From NCBI RefSeq assembly GCF_002277025.1, contig NZ_NIWD01000013.1, positions 358,375-422,374 on the forward strand: a stretch of DNA of 64,000 nucleotides, written 5' to 3'. The DNA is from Sphingopyxis sp. GW247-27LB (GTDB lineage Bacteria; Pseudomonadota; Alphaproteobacteria; Sphingomonadales; Sphingomonadaceae). Shown piece after piece: positions 9,851-20,577 of this stretch. The notes under the pieces are model-generated. The model was not told the DNA's origin, ran no database searches, and saw only the letters and a list, made by a program, of their open reading frames with translations. Both the position numbers and the translations under genes were made by a program. Position 1 is the stretch's first letter. Every line of letters starts with the position of its first letter.

Positions 9851-10147
9851 TTACTGCTTGTCGTTGGCTTCCGCCTTCGCGGTCTCTTCCTTGACCTTGT
9901 CGCCGGCGGTCGCGGCGGCGTCGCCAGCAGCGTTCACCGCGCCCTCGACGGCGTTGCCCGCGTCCTTCGCAGCGTCGGCGGTCGCGTCGGCGGCATCGGC
10001 AGCGCCTTCGGCGACTGCATCGCCCGCAGCAGCGGCATCGTCAGCGACGGCAGCGCCGGCTTCCGAGGTTTCCTGCTGCGCCTTCTCCGAGCAAGCGGCG
10101 AGGCTGAAGGCCGCGGCGGCCATCGACACGATGATGAACTTGCGCAT
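9851..10147 (-). CDS. Alanine-rich small lipoprotein A
   Basis: A 98-residue lipoprotein with signal and lipobox MRKFIIVSMAAAAFSLAAC. The mature part is a low-complexity run of Ala, Asp, Gly and Glu with an approximate 11-residue period (DAAxxAGDAV type), consistent with an extended amphipathic helix. The architecture is like a second lipoprotein 190 bases upstream, so they are probably tandem duplicates. Each gene has its own terminator. It is likely to be an abundant envelope protein; the function is unknown. Confidence 0.75.
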   Translation of the reverse strand: MRKFIIVSMAAAAFSLAACSEKAQQETSEAGAAVADDAAAAGDAVAEGAADAADATADAAKDAGNAVEGAVNAAGDAAATAGDKVKEETAKAEANDKQ

Positions 10148-10271
10148 GGTAATTCCTTTCGAATGGCTTGGCGATCCGGTCCCGTCCGCCAAGCGCGCAG
10201 AGTTAACCCCAGATGAAGCCCTTGGCAACCACATCGGGCGGAGCCTGCGCCTTGTTCCTTGTTCCAGAAAG

Positions 10272-10304
10272 AAAAAGGGGCCGCCGGACCCTGCCGGCGA
10301 CCCC
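10272..10304 (-). terminator. Intrinsic terminator, minus strand
   Basis: GGGGCCGCCGG and CCGGCGACCCC form an 11-bp stem with one mismatch around a six-base loop. On the minus strand it runs into CTTTTTC. It ends the lipoprotein gene at 10338-10667. Confidence 0.75.
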
Positions 10305-10337
10305 CTTTTCTGTTCGGCTTGAACGCCGGAAAGAAGC

Positions 10338-10667
10338 TTACTTCTTGGCTTCTTCCATCGCGCCCTTGGCGGCGTCGGTCGCTTCCTTGGCGGCGTCGGC
10401 GGCTTCGGTGGCCTTGTCGGTCGCGGCGGCGGCGTCGCCGGTCGCGGCGGCGTTGGCGGCATCGCCAGCGGCATCGGCGGCGGTGCCCGCAGCGGCGGCG
10501 GCGTCGGTCGCGCCTTCGGCGGCGTTCATCGCGCTGTCAGCGGCGCCGTCCATGGTCGCCGTGGTGTCGTCGGCGGTCGCCGCCGCATCGTCGGCAGCCT
10601 TTTCACCGCAAGCGGCGAGGCCGAGCGACGCAGCCAGGACGAGCGACAGAGTGATCGATTTCTTCAT
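10338..10667 (-). CDS. Alanine-rich small lipoprotein B
   Basis: A 109-residue lipoprotein: signal and lipobox MKKSITLSLVLAASLGLAAC, then a mature region almost wholly of Ala, Asp, Thr, Glu and Lys in heptad- to undecad-like repeats (AADAAKEATDAAKGAMEEAKK). AGAGGGAT precedes the ATG at 10667. It is a likely paralogue of lipoprotein A at 9851-10147. Such sequences recall LEA-like or Lpp-like helical envelope proteins, but no family is assigned. Confidence 0.75.
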   Translation of the reverse strand: MKKSITLSLVLAASLGLAACGEKAADDAAATADDTTATMDGAADSAMNAAEGATDAAAAAGTAADAAGDAANAAATGDAAAATDKATEAADAAKEATDAAKGAMEEAKK

Positions 10668-10869
10668 TTGGGCATATCCCTCTCGATTGAACTGATCGAC
10701 CGGCATACGGATGCGAACCCTTTCGCCCCGGCACATTGCCAATCGCGCTTAGAGCTACAATCTCGCCAAATCGCGTGCAACGACCTTTTTGGAGACGGCG
10801 CCCGCTATTCGCCGCATTGCGCGTCGCGTCGTCCACGCAAGCGGCAGGAAAAGGCGGGCCGTTGTCCGG

Positions 10870-10898
10870 TTGACCGGATATAAAGAAACCTTTATATG
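10870..10898 (+). promoter_or_regulatory. Promoter of the methionine operon
   Basis: TTGACC at 10870-10875, a 17-base spacer and TATATG at 10893-10898 form a plausible housekeeping promoter. The spacer holds the palindromic operator. The expected start point, about seven bases downstream, falls on or next to the ATG at 10906, and no ribosome site is visible, so the transcript may be leaderless. Confidence 0.5.
10878..10897 (+). promoter_or_regulatory. SahR-type operator
   Basis: A perfect palindrome ATATAAAG-N4-CTTTATAT lies between the -35 and -10 of the promoter, directly upstream of an ArsR-family regulator. From memory, SahR sites of alphaproteobacterial methionine genes have this ATATAAAG/CTTTATAT form; that match is recollection, not a search. 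It implies autorepression of the operon. Confidence 0.7.
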
Positions 10899-10905
10899 TA
10901 GATTC

Positions 10906-11898
10906 ATGACCGAGCTGCTCGACATTTTTCGCGCTCTGGCCGATCCGACGCGCCTGCGGATCGTCGCTCTGCTGCGCGAGATGGAGCTGGCGATCGGCGA
11001 ACTGGCGGTCGTGCTCGAACAGAGCCAGCCCCGCGTCTCGCGCCACGTCCGCATCCTCGCCGACGCCGGAATCGTCGAGCGCCGGCGCGAGGGAAGCTGG
11101 GTTTTCCTGCGCATTGTCGAGGAGGGGCCGGTGAGCGATATCATCGCGCGCGCCGACGAATGGCCCTTTTCGGCGCGCGAGGCGCTCGTCGTCGCGCACG
11201 ACGCGCGCCGGCTGGCGGCGGTGCGGATCGATCGCGTCGCCGCGGCCGAGCGCTATTTCGCCGAACATGCCGCCGAATGGGACGCGATCCGGTCGCGCCA
11301 CGTCGCCGAGAGCGAGGTCGAGGCGGCAATGCTGGCGATGGTCGCGGGGCGCCGGCTCGGGCACCTGCTCGACATCGGAACGGGCACCGGGCGCATGGCC
11401 GAAATCTTCGCGCCGACGGTGCGCCGCATCACCGCGCTCGACCGCAGTCCCGACATGCTGCGCATCGCGCGGGCGAAGCTCGCCGGCCAGCCGGTGCCGA
11501 TCGACCTCGTCCAGGGCGACTTCCTGAACCTGCCGGTGGCCGATGCCAGCATCGACAGCATCGTCATCCATCAGGCGCTGCACTTCGCGCACGAGCCCGA
11601 CCGCGTCATCGCCGAGGCGAGCCGGGTGCTGCGCGGCGGCGGACACCTGCTCGTCGTCGATTTCGCGCCGCACGAGGACGAGGAATTGCGCACGCTCGCG
11701 GCGCATGCGCGCCTCGGCTTCTCGGACGCGCAGATCCGCGGCTGGTTCGCCTCGTCGGGCCTGCTGCTCGAAACCACCCAGACGCTCGAAGGCGGGGAGC
11801 TGGCCGTGAAGCTCTGGCTCGGCCGCCGCCGCAGCGACGAAGATCAACCGCCGGTCGCCCGCGAAGGCGACGGCCCGCGCAAAAGGCTTGCGGCATGA
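10906..11898 (+). CDS. sahR: ArsR-family regulator fused to SAM-dependent methyltransferase (SahR type)
   Basis: A 330-residue two-domain protein. Residues 1-95 are an ArsR winged helix (LADPTRLRIVALL ... SQPRVSRHVRILADAGIVERRREGSWVFLRI). The remainder is a class I methyltransferase with motif I LLDIGTGTGRMAEIFAP and motif IV-like IVIHQALHFAHEPDRVI. Family knowledge: ArsR proteins of this fused type, upstream of metF/metH, are the SahR repressors that sense S-adenosylhomocysteine and control methionine-cycle genes. The ATGA overlap with metF (4 bases) shows one operon. Enzymatic activity of the methyltransferase domain is uncertain; it may serve only to bind SAH. Confidence 0.85.
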   Translation: MTELLDIFRALADPTRLRIVALLREMELAIGELAVVLEQSQPRVSRHVRILADAGIVERRREGSWVFLRIVEEGPVSDIIARADEWPFSAREALVVAHDARRLAAVRIDRVAAAERYFAEHAAEWDAIRSRHVAESEVEAAMLAMVAGRRLGHLLDIGTGTGRMAEIFAPTVRRITALDRSPDMLRIARAKLAGQPVPIDLVQGDFLNLPVADASIDSIVIHQALHFAHEPDRVIAEASRVLRGGGHLLVVDFAPHEDEELRTLAAHARLGFSDAQIRGWFASSGLLLETTQTLEGGELAVKLWLGRRRSDEDQPPVAREGDGPRKRLAA

Positions 11899-12836
11899 CC
11901 TCGACCCTCAACTCCATTGCCGAGGCGCGCCGCGCCGCTGCGACTCCGCTGTTCGCCGACCTGGCGGGCGACATCGGCGTCAGCTTCGAATTCTTCCCGC
12001 CCAAGACCGAGAAGATGGAGGCGCAGCTGTGGGACACGTTCCGCACCCTGGAACCGCTGGGTCCGAGCTTCGTGTCGGTCACCTATGGCGCGGGTGGGTC
12101 GACGCGCGAGCGCACCCACGCGACCGTCGCGCGGATCGCGGCGGAAAGCGCGGTGCCGCCCGCCGCGCACCTGACCTGCGTCGAGGCCTCGAAGGATGAA
12201 ATCGACGCGGTCGCGCGCGCCTATTGGGATGCCGGGGTGCGCCATATCGTCGCGCTGCGCGGCGACGTGCCGGGCGGCGCGCCCTATCGAGCGCATCCCC
12301 ACGGCTATGCCAACGCCGCCGAACTGGTCGCGGGGCTCAAGGCTATCGCGCCGTTCGACATTTCGGTCGCGGCCTACCCCGAGGTCCATCCCGATTCGGA
12401 TTGCCCGCAGGCCGACCTCGACAATCTGAAGCGCAAGCTCGATGCGGGCGCGACGCGCGCGATCACGCAGTTCTTCTTCTCGCCCGACGCCTTCCTGCGT
12501 TTTCGCGACGCGGCGGCGGCGGCGGGTATCGATACGCCGATCATTCCCGGCATCCTGCCGGTGTCGAACGTGTCGCAGACGCGGCGCATGGCCGATATGT
12601 GCGGCGCGGCGATCCCGTCGTGGATGGTGTCGCTGTTCGAGGGGCTCGACGATCTGCCCGCGGCGCGCCAGCTCGTCGCCGCGACGATCGCCGCCGAGAT
12701 GTGCCGCCGCCTCTATGCGGGCGGCGTGCGCGATTTCCACTTCTACACGCTCAACCGGGCGGAGCTGAGCTACGCCATCTGCCACCTGCTCGGCCTGCGC
12801 CCCGCCGTGGCGCCCATCAAGGAGCAAGCCGCATGA
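11895..12836 (+). CDS. metF: Methylenetetrahydrofolate reductase
   Basis: A 313-residue FAD-dependent enzyme that reduces 5,10-methylene-THF to 5-methyl-THF, the methyl donor for methionine synthase. The family motifs SFEFFPPKTEKME near the N-terminus, FVSVTYGAGGSTRERT, AHLTCVEAS, ALRGDVP and ITQFFF are all present. It overlaps sahR by four bases upstream and the homocysteine methyltransferase gene by four bases downstream, so translation is coupled along the operon. Confidence 0.96.
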   Translation: MTSTLNSIAEARRAAATPLFADLAGDIGVSFEFFPPKTEKMEAQLWDTFRTLEPLGPSFVSVTYGAGGSTRERTHATVARIAAESAVPPAAHLTCVEASKDEIDAVARAYWDAGVRHIVALRGDVPGGAPYRAHPHGYANAAELVAGLKAIAPFDISVAAYPEVHPDSDCPQADLDNLKRKLDAGATRAITQFFFSPDAFLRFRDAAAAAGIDTPIIPGILPVSNVSQTRRMADMCGAAIPSWMVSLFEGLDDLPAARQLVAATIAAEMCRRLYAGGVRDFHFYTLNRAELSYAICHLLGLRPAVAPIKEQAA

Positions 12837-13900
12837 CCGCAGCCACCACGAGCGCCCGTGAAGCCCTGCGGACGGCCGCGAAGGAGCGCATCCTCCTGAC
12901 CGACGGCGGCTGGGGTACGCAGATCCAGCTGCGCAAGCTGGGCGAGGCCGATTATGCGGGAAGCCTCGGCCTTTCGCACGACCAGAAGGGCAATAACGAC
13001 ATCCTCGCGCTGACCCGCCCCGACGTGGTCGCGGCGATCGGCGAAGCTTATCTCGCCGCCGGATCGGACATCGTGTCGACCAACACCTTCAGCGCCAACC
13101 GGATCAGCCAGGCCGACTATGGCGCCGAGGCGCTGGTCGCCGACATCAATCATGAAAGCGCGCGGCTCGGCCGCGAGGCGGCGGACAAGTTCGCCGCACA
13201 GGACGGCCGCCGCCGCTTCGTTGCGGGCGCGGTCGGGCCGACCAACAAGACGCTGTCGCTGTCGCCCGACGTCAACAACCCCGGCTTTCGCGAGATTGAT
13301 TTCGACGAGCTGAAGCAGGTCTATCTGGACCAGGTGGTCGCGCTTGCCGAGGGCGGCGCCGATTTCATTCTGATCGAGACGATCTTCGACACGTTGAACG
13401 CCAAGGCCGGCATCGCCGCGACGCTGGAGGCCGAGGCCAAGGTGGGGCGCGAACTGCCGCTGATGATCTCGATGACGCTCACCGACCTGTCGGGCCGCAA
13501 CCTGTCCGGCCATACGGTCGAGGCGTTCTGGTATGCGGTGCGGCACGCAAGGCCGCTGACCGTCGGGCTGAACTGCTCGTTCGGCGCGGCGCAGCTTCGC
13601 CCGCACGTCCGCGTCCTCTCCGACCTCGCCGACACGCTGGTGATGGTCTATCCGAACGCGGGGCTGCCCAACGAGCTCGGCGAATATGACGAGACGCCCG
13701 ACACCACCGCCGGGCTCGTGCGCGAATGGGCCGAGCATGGCCAGGTCAACATCCTTGGCGGCTGCTGCGGTTCGACGCCGGCCCACATTGCCGCGATGGC
13801 CCGCGCCATCGAGGGTCTCGCCCCGCGCCATGTTCCCGACGTGCCGGTTCGCACGCGGCTCGCCGGGCTCGAACCCTTCACCATGGCGGCCGCATCCTGA
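12833..13900 (+). CDS. metH: Methionine synthase, homocysteine-binding module (split MetH, N-terminal protein)
   Basis: A 355-residue protein equal to module 1 of cobalamin-dependent methionine synthase. It starts with [14 protein letters not shown], and the zinc-binding cysteines lie in GLNCSFGA and [10 protein letters not shown]. It activates homocysteine for methyl transfer. The folate, cobalamin and reactivation modules are encoded by a separate gene at 14447, so the enzyme is split into two polypeptides, as is usual in sphingomonads and some other alphaproteobacteria. The two halves are separated by a GNAT gene that overlaps this stop codon. Confidence 0.94.
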   Translation: MTAATTSAREALRTAAKERILLTDGGWGTQIQLRKLGEADYAGSLGLSHDQKGNNDILALTRPDVVAAIGEAYLAAGSDIVSTNTFSANRISQADYGAEALVADINHESARLGREAADKFAAQDGRRRFVAGAVGPTNKTLSLSPDVNNPGFREIDFDELKQVYLDQVVALAEGGADFILIETIFDTLNAKAGIAATLEAEAKVGRELPLMISMTLTDLSGRNLSGHTVEAFWYAVRHARPLTVGLNCSFGAAQLRPHVRVLSDLADTLVMVYPNAGLPNELGEYDETPDTTAGLVREWAEHGQVNILGGCCGSTPAHIAAMARAIEGLAPRHVPDVPVRTRLAGLEPFTMAAAS

Positions 13901-14424
13901 TGGACGAGGGACCGACATGGACGATCCGCGAAGCCGGAGAGGATGACGCCGCCGCGCTCGCGCTGATCGGCGCGGCGACCTTCCTCGAAACCTTCGCCGG
14001 CATTCTCGACGGCGCGGCGATCGTCGCCCATTGCGCCGCGCAGCATGAAGAATCCGCCTATCGCGCCTGGCTGGCGTCGGGTGCGCGAGCGTGGCTCGCC
14101 GAAGCGCAGCCGGGCGGCGCGCCGATCGGTTTCGCGCTCGTCGCCAGGCCCGATCTGGACGCGGCGGCGGAGGGCGATATCGAGCTCAAGCGCATCTATT
14201 CGCTGTCGCGCTTCCACGGCAGTGGCCTCGGCGCCGCGCTGATGCGGGAGGCCGTCGCGGCGGCCGAGGGCCATCGCCGCCTTCTCCTCGGCGTCTATGC
14301 CCGCAACGAACGCGCGCTCGCTTTCTATCGCAAGCAGGGTTTCGTCGACATCGGAACGCGCCGCTTCAACGTCGGGGGCAAGCTCTACGACGACCGCGTT
14401 CTCGCCCGCCCGCTCGCCGCTTGA
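13900..14424 (+). CDS. GNAT family N-acetyltransferase
   Basis: A 174-residue acetyltransferase of the RimI-like type. Motif A (the acetyl-CoA pyrophosphate loop) reads [17 protein letters not shown], followed by [21 protein letters not shown], which is motif B. It starts at the ATG that overlaps the preceding TGA (TGATG at 13898-13902), so it is translated with the two metH halves. The substrate is unknown. Its fixed place inside the methionine operon suggests a link to sulfur or one-carbon metabolites, but that is inference. Confidence 0.85.
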   Translation: MDEGPTWTIREAGEDDAAALALIGAATFLETFAGILDGAAIVAHCAAQHEESAYRAWLASGARAWLAEAQPGGAPIGFALVARPDLDAAAEGDIELKRIYSLSRFHGSGLGAALMREAVAAAEGHRRLLLGVYARNERALAFYRKQGFVDIGTRRFNVGGKLYDDRVLARPLAA

Positions 14425-14446
14425 TGTTCACTCTCAGGATTACCCC

Positions 14447-17065
<2,619 letters not shown>

Positions 17066-17158
17066 CGTCTGCCTGTGCGACTGTCCGATAAGGGGACGGT
17101 CCACTGATTAACCAGCTTCGCGAACGACTTGCGGCGCGCGCCGGGCTATGTCGCGGCC

Positions 17159-18112
17159 ATGGCAAAATCGCTCTTTCGCCGGCCGCTGCTGCCGCTCTTC
17201 GTCCTTCCGCTCCTGCTCGCGCCGGTGCCGTCGCCCGCGCAGCCGGGCAGCGCGCCCTACAGCATCGACGGCAGGGGCTTTTCCCGGCTGCAGGATGCGG
17301 TCGACGCGATCGGCGGGGGCGAGGGGACGATCCGCATCGCACCCGGCTATCACCGCGATTGTGCGGTGCAGACCGCGGGGCGCATCGCCTTCGTTGCCGC
17401 CGAACCTGGCCGCGCGATCTTCGACGGGGTGACCTGCGAGGGCAAGGCGGCGCTGGTGCTGCGCGGCGCGGGCGCGCGGGTCGACGGCATCGTCTTTCAG
17501 AACATGCGCGTTCCCGACGGCAACGGCGCGGGCATCCGGCTCGAAAAAAGCGATCTCGCGGTCGTGAACAGCCTGTTCCGCAGCAGCGAGCAGGGCATAT
17601 TGACCGCCGACGATCCGGACGCAACGCTGACCATCGACCGCTCGACCTTCTCGCGCCTCGGCCGCTGCGACCGCGGACTGAGCTGCGCGCACAGCGTCTA
17701 TACCGGCGCCTACGGCCAGGTTATCGTGACCCACAGCCGCTTCGAAAAGGGCAGCGGCGGCCATTATCTGAAGACGCGCGCGGTTCGCGTCGACGTCAGC
17801 GACAACAGCTTCGACGACACGCAGGGCCAGGCCACCAACTACATGATCGACCTGCCGTCGGGGTCGACCGGGCGGATCACGGACAATCTGTTCGTGCAGG
17901 GAAGCGACAAGGAAAATCATTCGGCCTTCATCGCGGTCGCGGCCGAGGGGCGCGACAATCCGTCGCGCGGCCTTGCTATCGCGGGCAATCGCGCGCGCCT
18001 GTCCGAAGGGGTGAGCTGGCCGTCGGTGTTCGTCGCCGACTGGAGCGGCGAGCCGCTGGCGATCGGTGCCAACGAACTGGGGCCGCGGCTGACGAAGTTC
18101 GAGAGGCGCTAG
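17159..18112 (+). CDS. Secreted right-handed parallel beta-helix protein
   Basis: A 317-residue protein with a signal peptide (MAKSLFRRPLLPLFVLPLLLAPVPSPAQ) and a repetitive body typical of right-handed beta-helices of the pectate-lyase/NosD type (FSRLQDAVDAIGGGEGTIRIAPG, then strands such as GIVFQNMRVPDGNGAGIRL and VIVTHSRFEKGSGGHYLKT). Such proteins bind or cleave carbohydrates, but no catalytic site is evident. It follows metH by 94 bases and is probably transcribed separately. An upstream TTG at 17129 is a weaker start. Confidence 0.75.
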   Translation: MAKSLFRRPLLPLFVLPLLLAPVPSPAQPGSAPYSIDGRGFSRLQDAVDAIGGGEGTIRIAPGYHRDCAVQTAGRIAFVAAEPGRAIFDGVTCEGKAALVLRGAGARVDGIVFQNMRVPDGNGAGIRLEKSDLAVVNSLFRSSEQGILTADDPDATLTIDRSTFSRLGRCDRGLSCAHSVYTGAYGQVIVTHSRFEKGSGGHYLKTRAVRVDVSDNSFDDTQGQATNYMIDLPSGSTGRITDNLFVQGSDKENHSAFIAVAAEGRDNPSRGLAIAGNRARLSEGVSWPSVFVADWSGEPLAIGANELGPRLTKFERR

Positions 18113-18124
18113 CTTTTCGGTCCC

Positions 18125-18199
18125 GTCATTGCGAGCGCAGCGAAGCAATCCAGGGCGGTTTACGCTACTCTGGATTGCTTCGCTGCGCTCGCAATGACG
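18125..18199. repeat. Large palindromic intergenic repeat
   Basis: Near-perfect inverted repeat arms (GTCATTGCGAGCGCAGCGAA on the left, TTCGCTGCGCTCGCAATGAC on the right, each about 29 bases) surround a short centre. The core GCGAGCGCAGCGAAGCAATCC is a repeat I know from many proteobacterial genomes. It lies between convergent genes and could terminate both. Confidence 0.85.
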
Positions 18200-18236
18200 A
18201 ACCTTGTTGGTCTGGGCCGCGTCGGAGCAAAACGGC

Positions 18237-18743
18237 TTACGCCTCGCCGCGCGTTTCGATCAGCGAGGCCGCCAGCGCCTCGGCAGGCGACTTGCCGCCC
18301 CACAGCACGAACTGGAACACCGGATAAAAGCGCTCGCATTCGTCGATCGCGGTTTCGACCAGCGTTTCGGTGAGATCGAGCGCCAGCGACGCGTTGCCGC
18401 CAACCAGCATGCCGTGGCGGAACAAGATGGTGCCGCTGTTCGACCACAGCTCGAAATGGCCGAGCCACAATTGCTCGTTGATCAGCGCCAGCGCCTCGTG
18501 CGCGACGGCGCGCTTGTCCTCGACGACGCGGATGTCGGGGAAGGCGAGCAATTGGATGACGCCATCGTCGGCGCGCCACACCGCGCGCAGCTCATAGGTC
18601 GTCCAGCTTCCCTGCGCGGTCGCGACGATCTCGTCCTCGCCGACCATCTCGTGCGGCCAGTCGTGCGCGGCGAAATAGGACGCCAGCATCTCCATCGGCG
18701 CCGCTTCGTGGCCGTCATCATCGTCGTAGATATCGTCGCTCAT
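18237..18743 (-). CDS. YbjN domain-containing protein
   Basis: A 168-residue cytosolic protein with a very acidic start (MSDDIYDDDDGHE) followed by the YbjN fold (EMLASYFAAHDWPHEMVGEDEIVATAQGSWTTYELRAVWRADD, LNEQ-type ALINEQLWLGHFELWSNSGTILFRH). YbjN proteins are chaperone-like or type III secretion chaperone-fold proteins linked to motility and stress in enterobacteria. The role in sphingomonads is unknown. It stands alone between two intergenic repeats. Confidence 0.85.
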   Translation of the reverse strand: MSDDIYDDDDGHEAAPMEMLASYFAAHDWPHEMVGEDEIVATAQGSWTTYELRAVWRADDGVIQLLAFPDIRVVEDKRAVAHEALALINEQLWLGHFELWSNSGTILFRHGMLVGGNASLALDLTETLVETAIDECERFYPVFQFVLWGGKSPAEALAASLIETRGEA

Positions 18744-18794
18744 CGGGGCGCTTTAGCGGCTGTTCGGCCTGGTGGCGAGTCAGCCACACAAAAA

Positions 18795-18871
18795 CGTCGC
18801 CCCCTCGGAGGCGGGGACGGCTATCGGTCTGGCATAAGGCAGCCGACGGCCCCGCCTTCGCGGGGGCGACG
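18795..18871. repeat. Palindromic intergenic repeat
   Basis: Imperfect inverted arms (CGTCGCCCCCTCGGAGGCGG on the left, CCGCCTTCGCGGGGGCGACG on the right) separated by about 28 bases. It is another member of the GC-rich intergenic repeats seen at 507 and 1572, but with a different core. It ends just at the stop of the UbiK-like gene. Confidence 0.7.
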
Positions 18872-18873
18872 CA

Positions 18874-19188
18874 TCATTTCGCCTTGGGCTTGCGCGCCGC
18901 GGGCTTGGTCGCGGGCTTTGCCGTCGGCGTGCGGACGGCGGCGGGCTTCGCCGCGCCTTCGAGCTTGTCGAGCCGCGCCTTCAGCGCCTCGGCCTCGGCG
19001 CGCGCCTTTGCGGCCATTTCCTTCACCGCCTCGAATTCCTCGCGGCTGACGAAGTCCATGCGGCCGATCCATTCTTTCGCGCGCTCGCGCATCGCCGCCT
19101 CGGCCTCGCGGCCGGCACCGGCGACGGTCCCGGCGATGCCGTTCACCATCTTGGCGAAGTCGTCGAAAATCCGGTTCTCGCTTTGCAT
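18874..19188 (-). CDS. Accessory factor UbiK-like (BMFP domain)
   Basis: A 104-residue membrane-fusogenic BMFP-type protein. An N-terminal amphipathic part (MQSENRIFDDFAKMVNGIAGTVAG) precedes a coiled coil (DFVSREEFEAVKEMAAKARAEAEALKARLDKLE) and a basic Ala/Pro/Lys tail (PAAVRTPTAKPATKPAARKPKAK). UbiK assists ubiquinone synthesis in Enterobacteria by bringing UbiJ-bound intermediates together; the sphingomonad protein has the same layout. The C-terminal basic tail is an added feature. Confidence 0.8.
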   Translation of the reverse strand: MQSENRIFDDFAKMVNGIAGTVAGAGREAEAAMRERAKEWIGRMDFVSREEFEAVKEMAAKARAEAEALKARLDKLEGAAKPAAVRTPTAKPATKPAARKPKAK

Positions 19189-19224
19189 GTCAAACTTCCT
19201 TTGTGGGGGAGTGCCCCCTTGCCG

Positions 19225-19776
19225 TCATCCTATCTGGGTGCTCGCGGCGGCGGGGACAAGGGTTTCGGCGTCGGGATTGCGCTGGTCGATCTGGAAATTC
19301 AGGATCGCCGCGAAGGCGAGCCACGCCATATAAGGGACGAGCAGCCAAGCCGCCGCCTTGCGGATCGGCGAAAAGGCGAAGGCGGTGGCGACCGTCACCA
19401 TCAGGATGAAGATGATCAGGTAGAGCGCGGTCGTCACCTGATGCGCGCCGAAGAAGAGCGGCGACCAGGCGAGGTTCGCGGCGAGCTGGACGAAGAAGAG
19501 CAGCAGCGCGAAGCCGCGCCCCTTCGCGCCGCGCGCATGGAGCACCATCGCGAGCGACAGGCCGAGGCAGATGTAGAGAGCCGGCCAGACGGTCGCGAAC
19601 ACCCACCCCGGCGGGGTGATCGCGGGCAGGTCGAGCGCGGCGAACCAGCGATTGCCATAGCCGCTGTTCGACAGCAGCCCCGACAGGCTGCCGATCAGCA
19701 CGATCGCCGGAACCGTTACCATCGCCCAGCGCCAATAGGACATGCGAAGCTGCCCCGGAGTGGCCAATTCGGTCAT
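19225..19776 (-). CDS. tspO: TspO/MBR family membrane protein
   Basis: A 183-residue protein of five transmembrane helices. Family signatures include LSGLLSNSGYGNRWFAALDLPAITPPGWVFATVWPALY (the P-P-G-W-x-F-x-x-V-W-x-x-L-Y motif), LAANLAWSPLFF and the tryptophan-rich pattern. TspO binds tetrapyrroles and lipids; in related bacteria it modulates porphyrin and stress responses. The start is the ATG at 19776 preceded by AAGGGGG; an upstream in-frame ATG at 19809 is not needed. Confidence 0.92.
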   Translation of the reverse strand: MTELATPGQLRMSYWRWAMVTVPAIVLIGSLSGLLSNSGYGNRWFAALDLPAITPPGWVFATVWPALYICLGLSLAMVLHARGAKGRGFALLLFFVQLAANLAWSPLFFGAHQVTTALYLIIFILMVTVATAFAFSPIRKAAAWLLVPYMAWLAFAAILNFQIDQRNPDAETLVPAAASTQIG

Positions 19777-19836
19777 GCACACGCCCCCTTGCGCAAAATT
19801 CGGTCGCAAGGGGTGTCGCGGCAGCCGGGCCCCGCG

Positions 19837-20577
19837 TCAAGACGCTGGTTTTACGGCGGCGATCAGAAATTCGACATTGCCCTCGGGCCCCGTGATCGGG
19901 CTTTCGACCAGATCGGCGACCGCCCAGCCTTCGCTCTCCAGCCACGCCCGAACCTCGCCGCAGACGCGCGCGTGGACCGCCGCATCGCGCACCACGCCCT
20001 TCTTGCCGACCTCGTGCCGCTCGGCCTCGAACTGCGGCTTGATCAGCGCGACCAGCCGCGCGCCGCCCCGAGCGAAGGACATCGGCACCGGCAGCACCTT
20101 GGCGAGCGCGATGAAGCTCGCGTCGCAGACGATCAGGTCGATGGGCTCGGGGATATGATCGACGGTCAGGATGCGCGCGCTTGTCTGTTCGTGGACGACG
20201 ACGCGATCGTCCTGCCGCAGCTTCCACGCGAGCTGGTTGGTGCCCGAATCGACCGCATAGACGCGCGCCGCGCCGCGGCTCAGCAGCACGTCGGTAAAAC
20301 CCCCGGTCGACGAGCCGACGTCGATCGCGACGGCGCCCGCGACGTCCCAGCCGAGATGCGCGAGCGCGTGGTCGAGCTTGATCCCGCCGCGCGACACCCA
20401 GGGGTGATCGCGGCCCTTGACGCTGACCTCCGCATCGTCGGCGATCTGCTGCCCCGCCTTGTCGATCTTGCGGTCGCCGACGAAGGCGAGCCCCGCGAGG
20501 ATGAGCGCCTGCGCTCGCGTCCGGCTTTCGGCGAGCCCACGGTCGACGAGCAACTGGTCGGCGCGTTGCTTCGCCAT
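19837..20577 (-). CDS. tlyA: TlyA family rRNA 2'-O-methyltransferase (hemolysin A-like)
   Basis: A 246-residue protein with an S4 RNA-binding domain at the N-terminus (RADQLLVDRGLAESRTRAQALILAGLAFVG) and an FtsJ-like methyltransferase domain (VAIDVGSSTGGFTDVLLSRGAARVYAVDSG). TlyA in mycobacteria 2'-O-methylates 16S and 23S rRNA. It overlaps the stop codon of the upstream dsbD gene (TGATG), so the two are co-translated. Confidence 0.88.
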   Translation of the reverse strand: MAKQRADQLLVDRGLAESRTRAQALILAGLAFVGDRKIDKAGQQIADDAEVSVKGRDHPWVSRGGIKLDHALAHLGWDVAGAVAIDVGSSTGGFTDVLLSRGAARVYAVDSGTNQLAWKLRQDDRVVVHEQTSARILTVDHIPEPIDLIVCDASFIALAKVLPVPMSFARGGARLVALIKPQFEAERHEVGKKGVVRDAAVHARVCGEVRAWLESEGWAVADLVESPITGPEGNVEFLIAAVKPAS

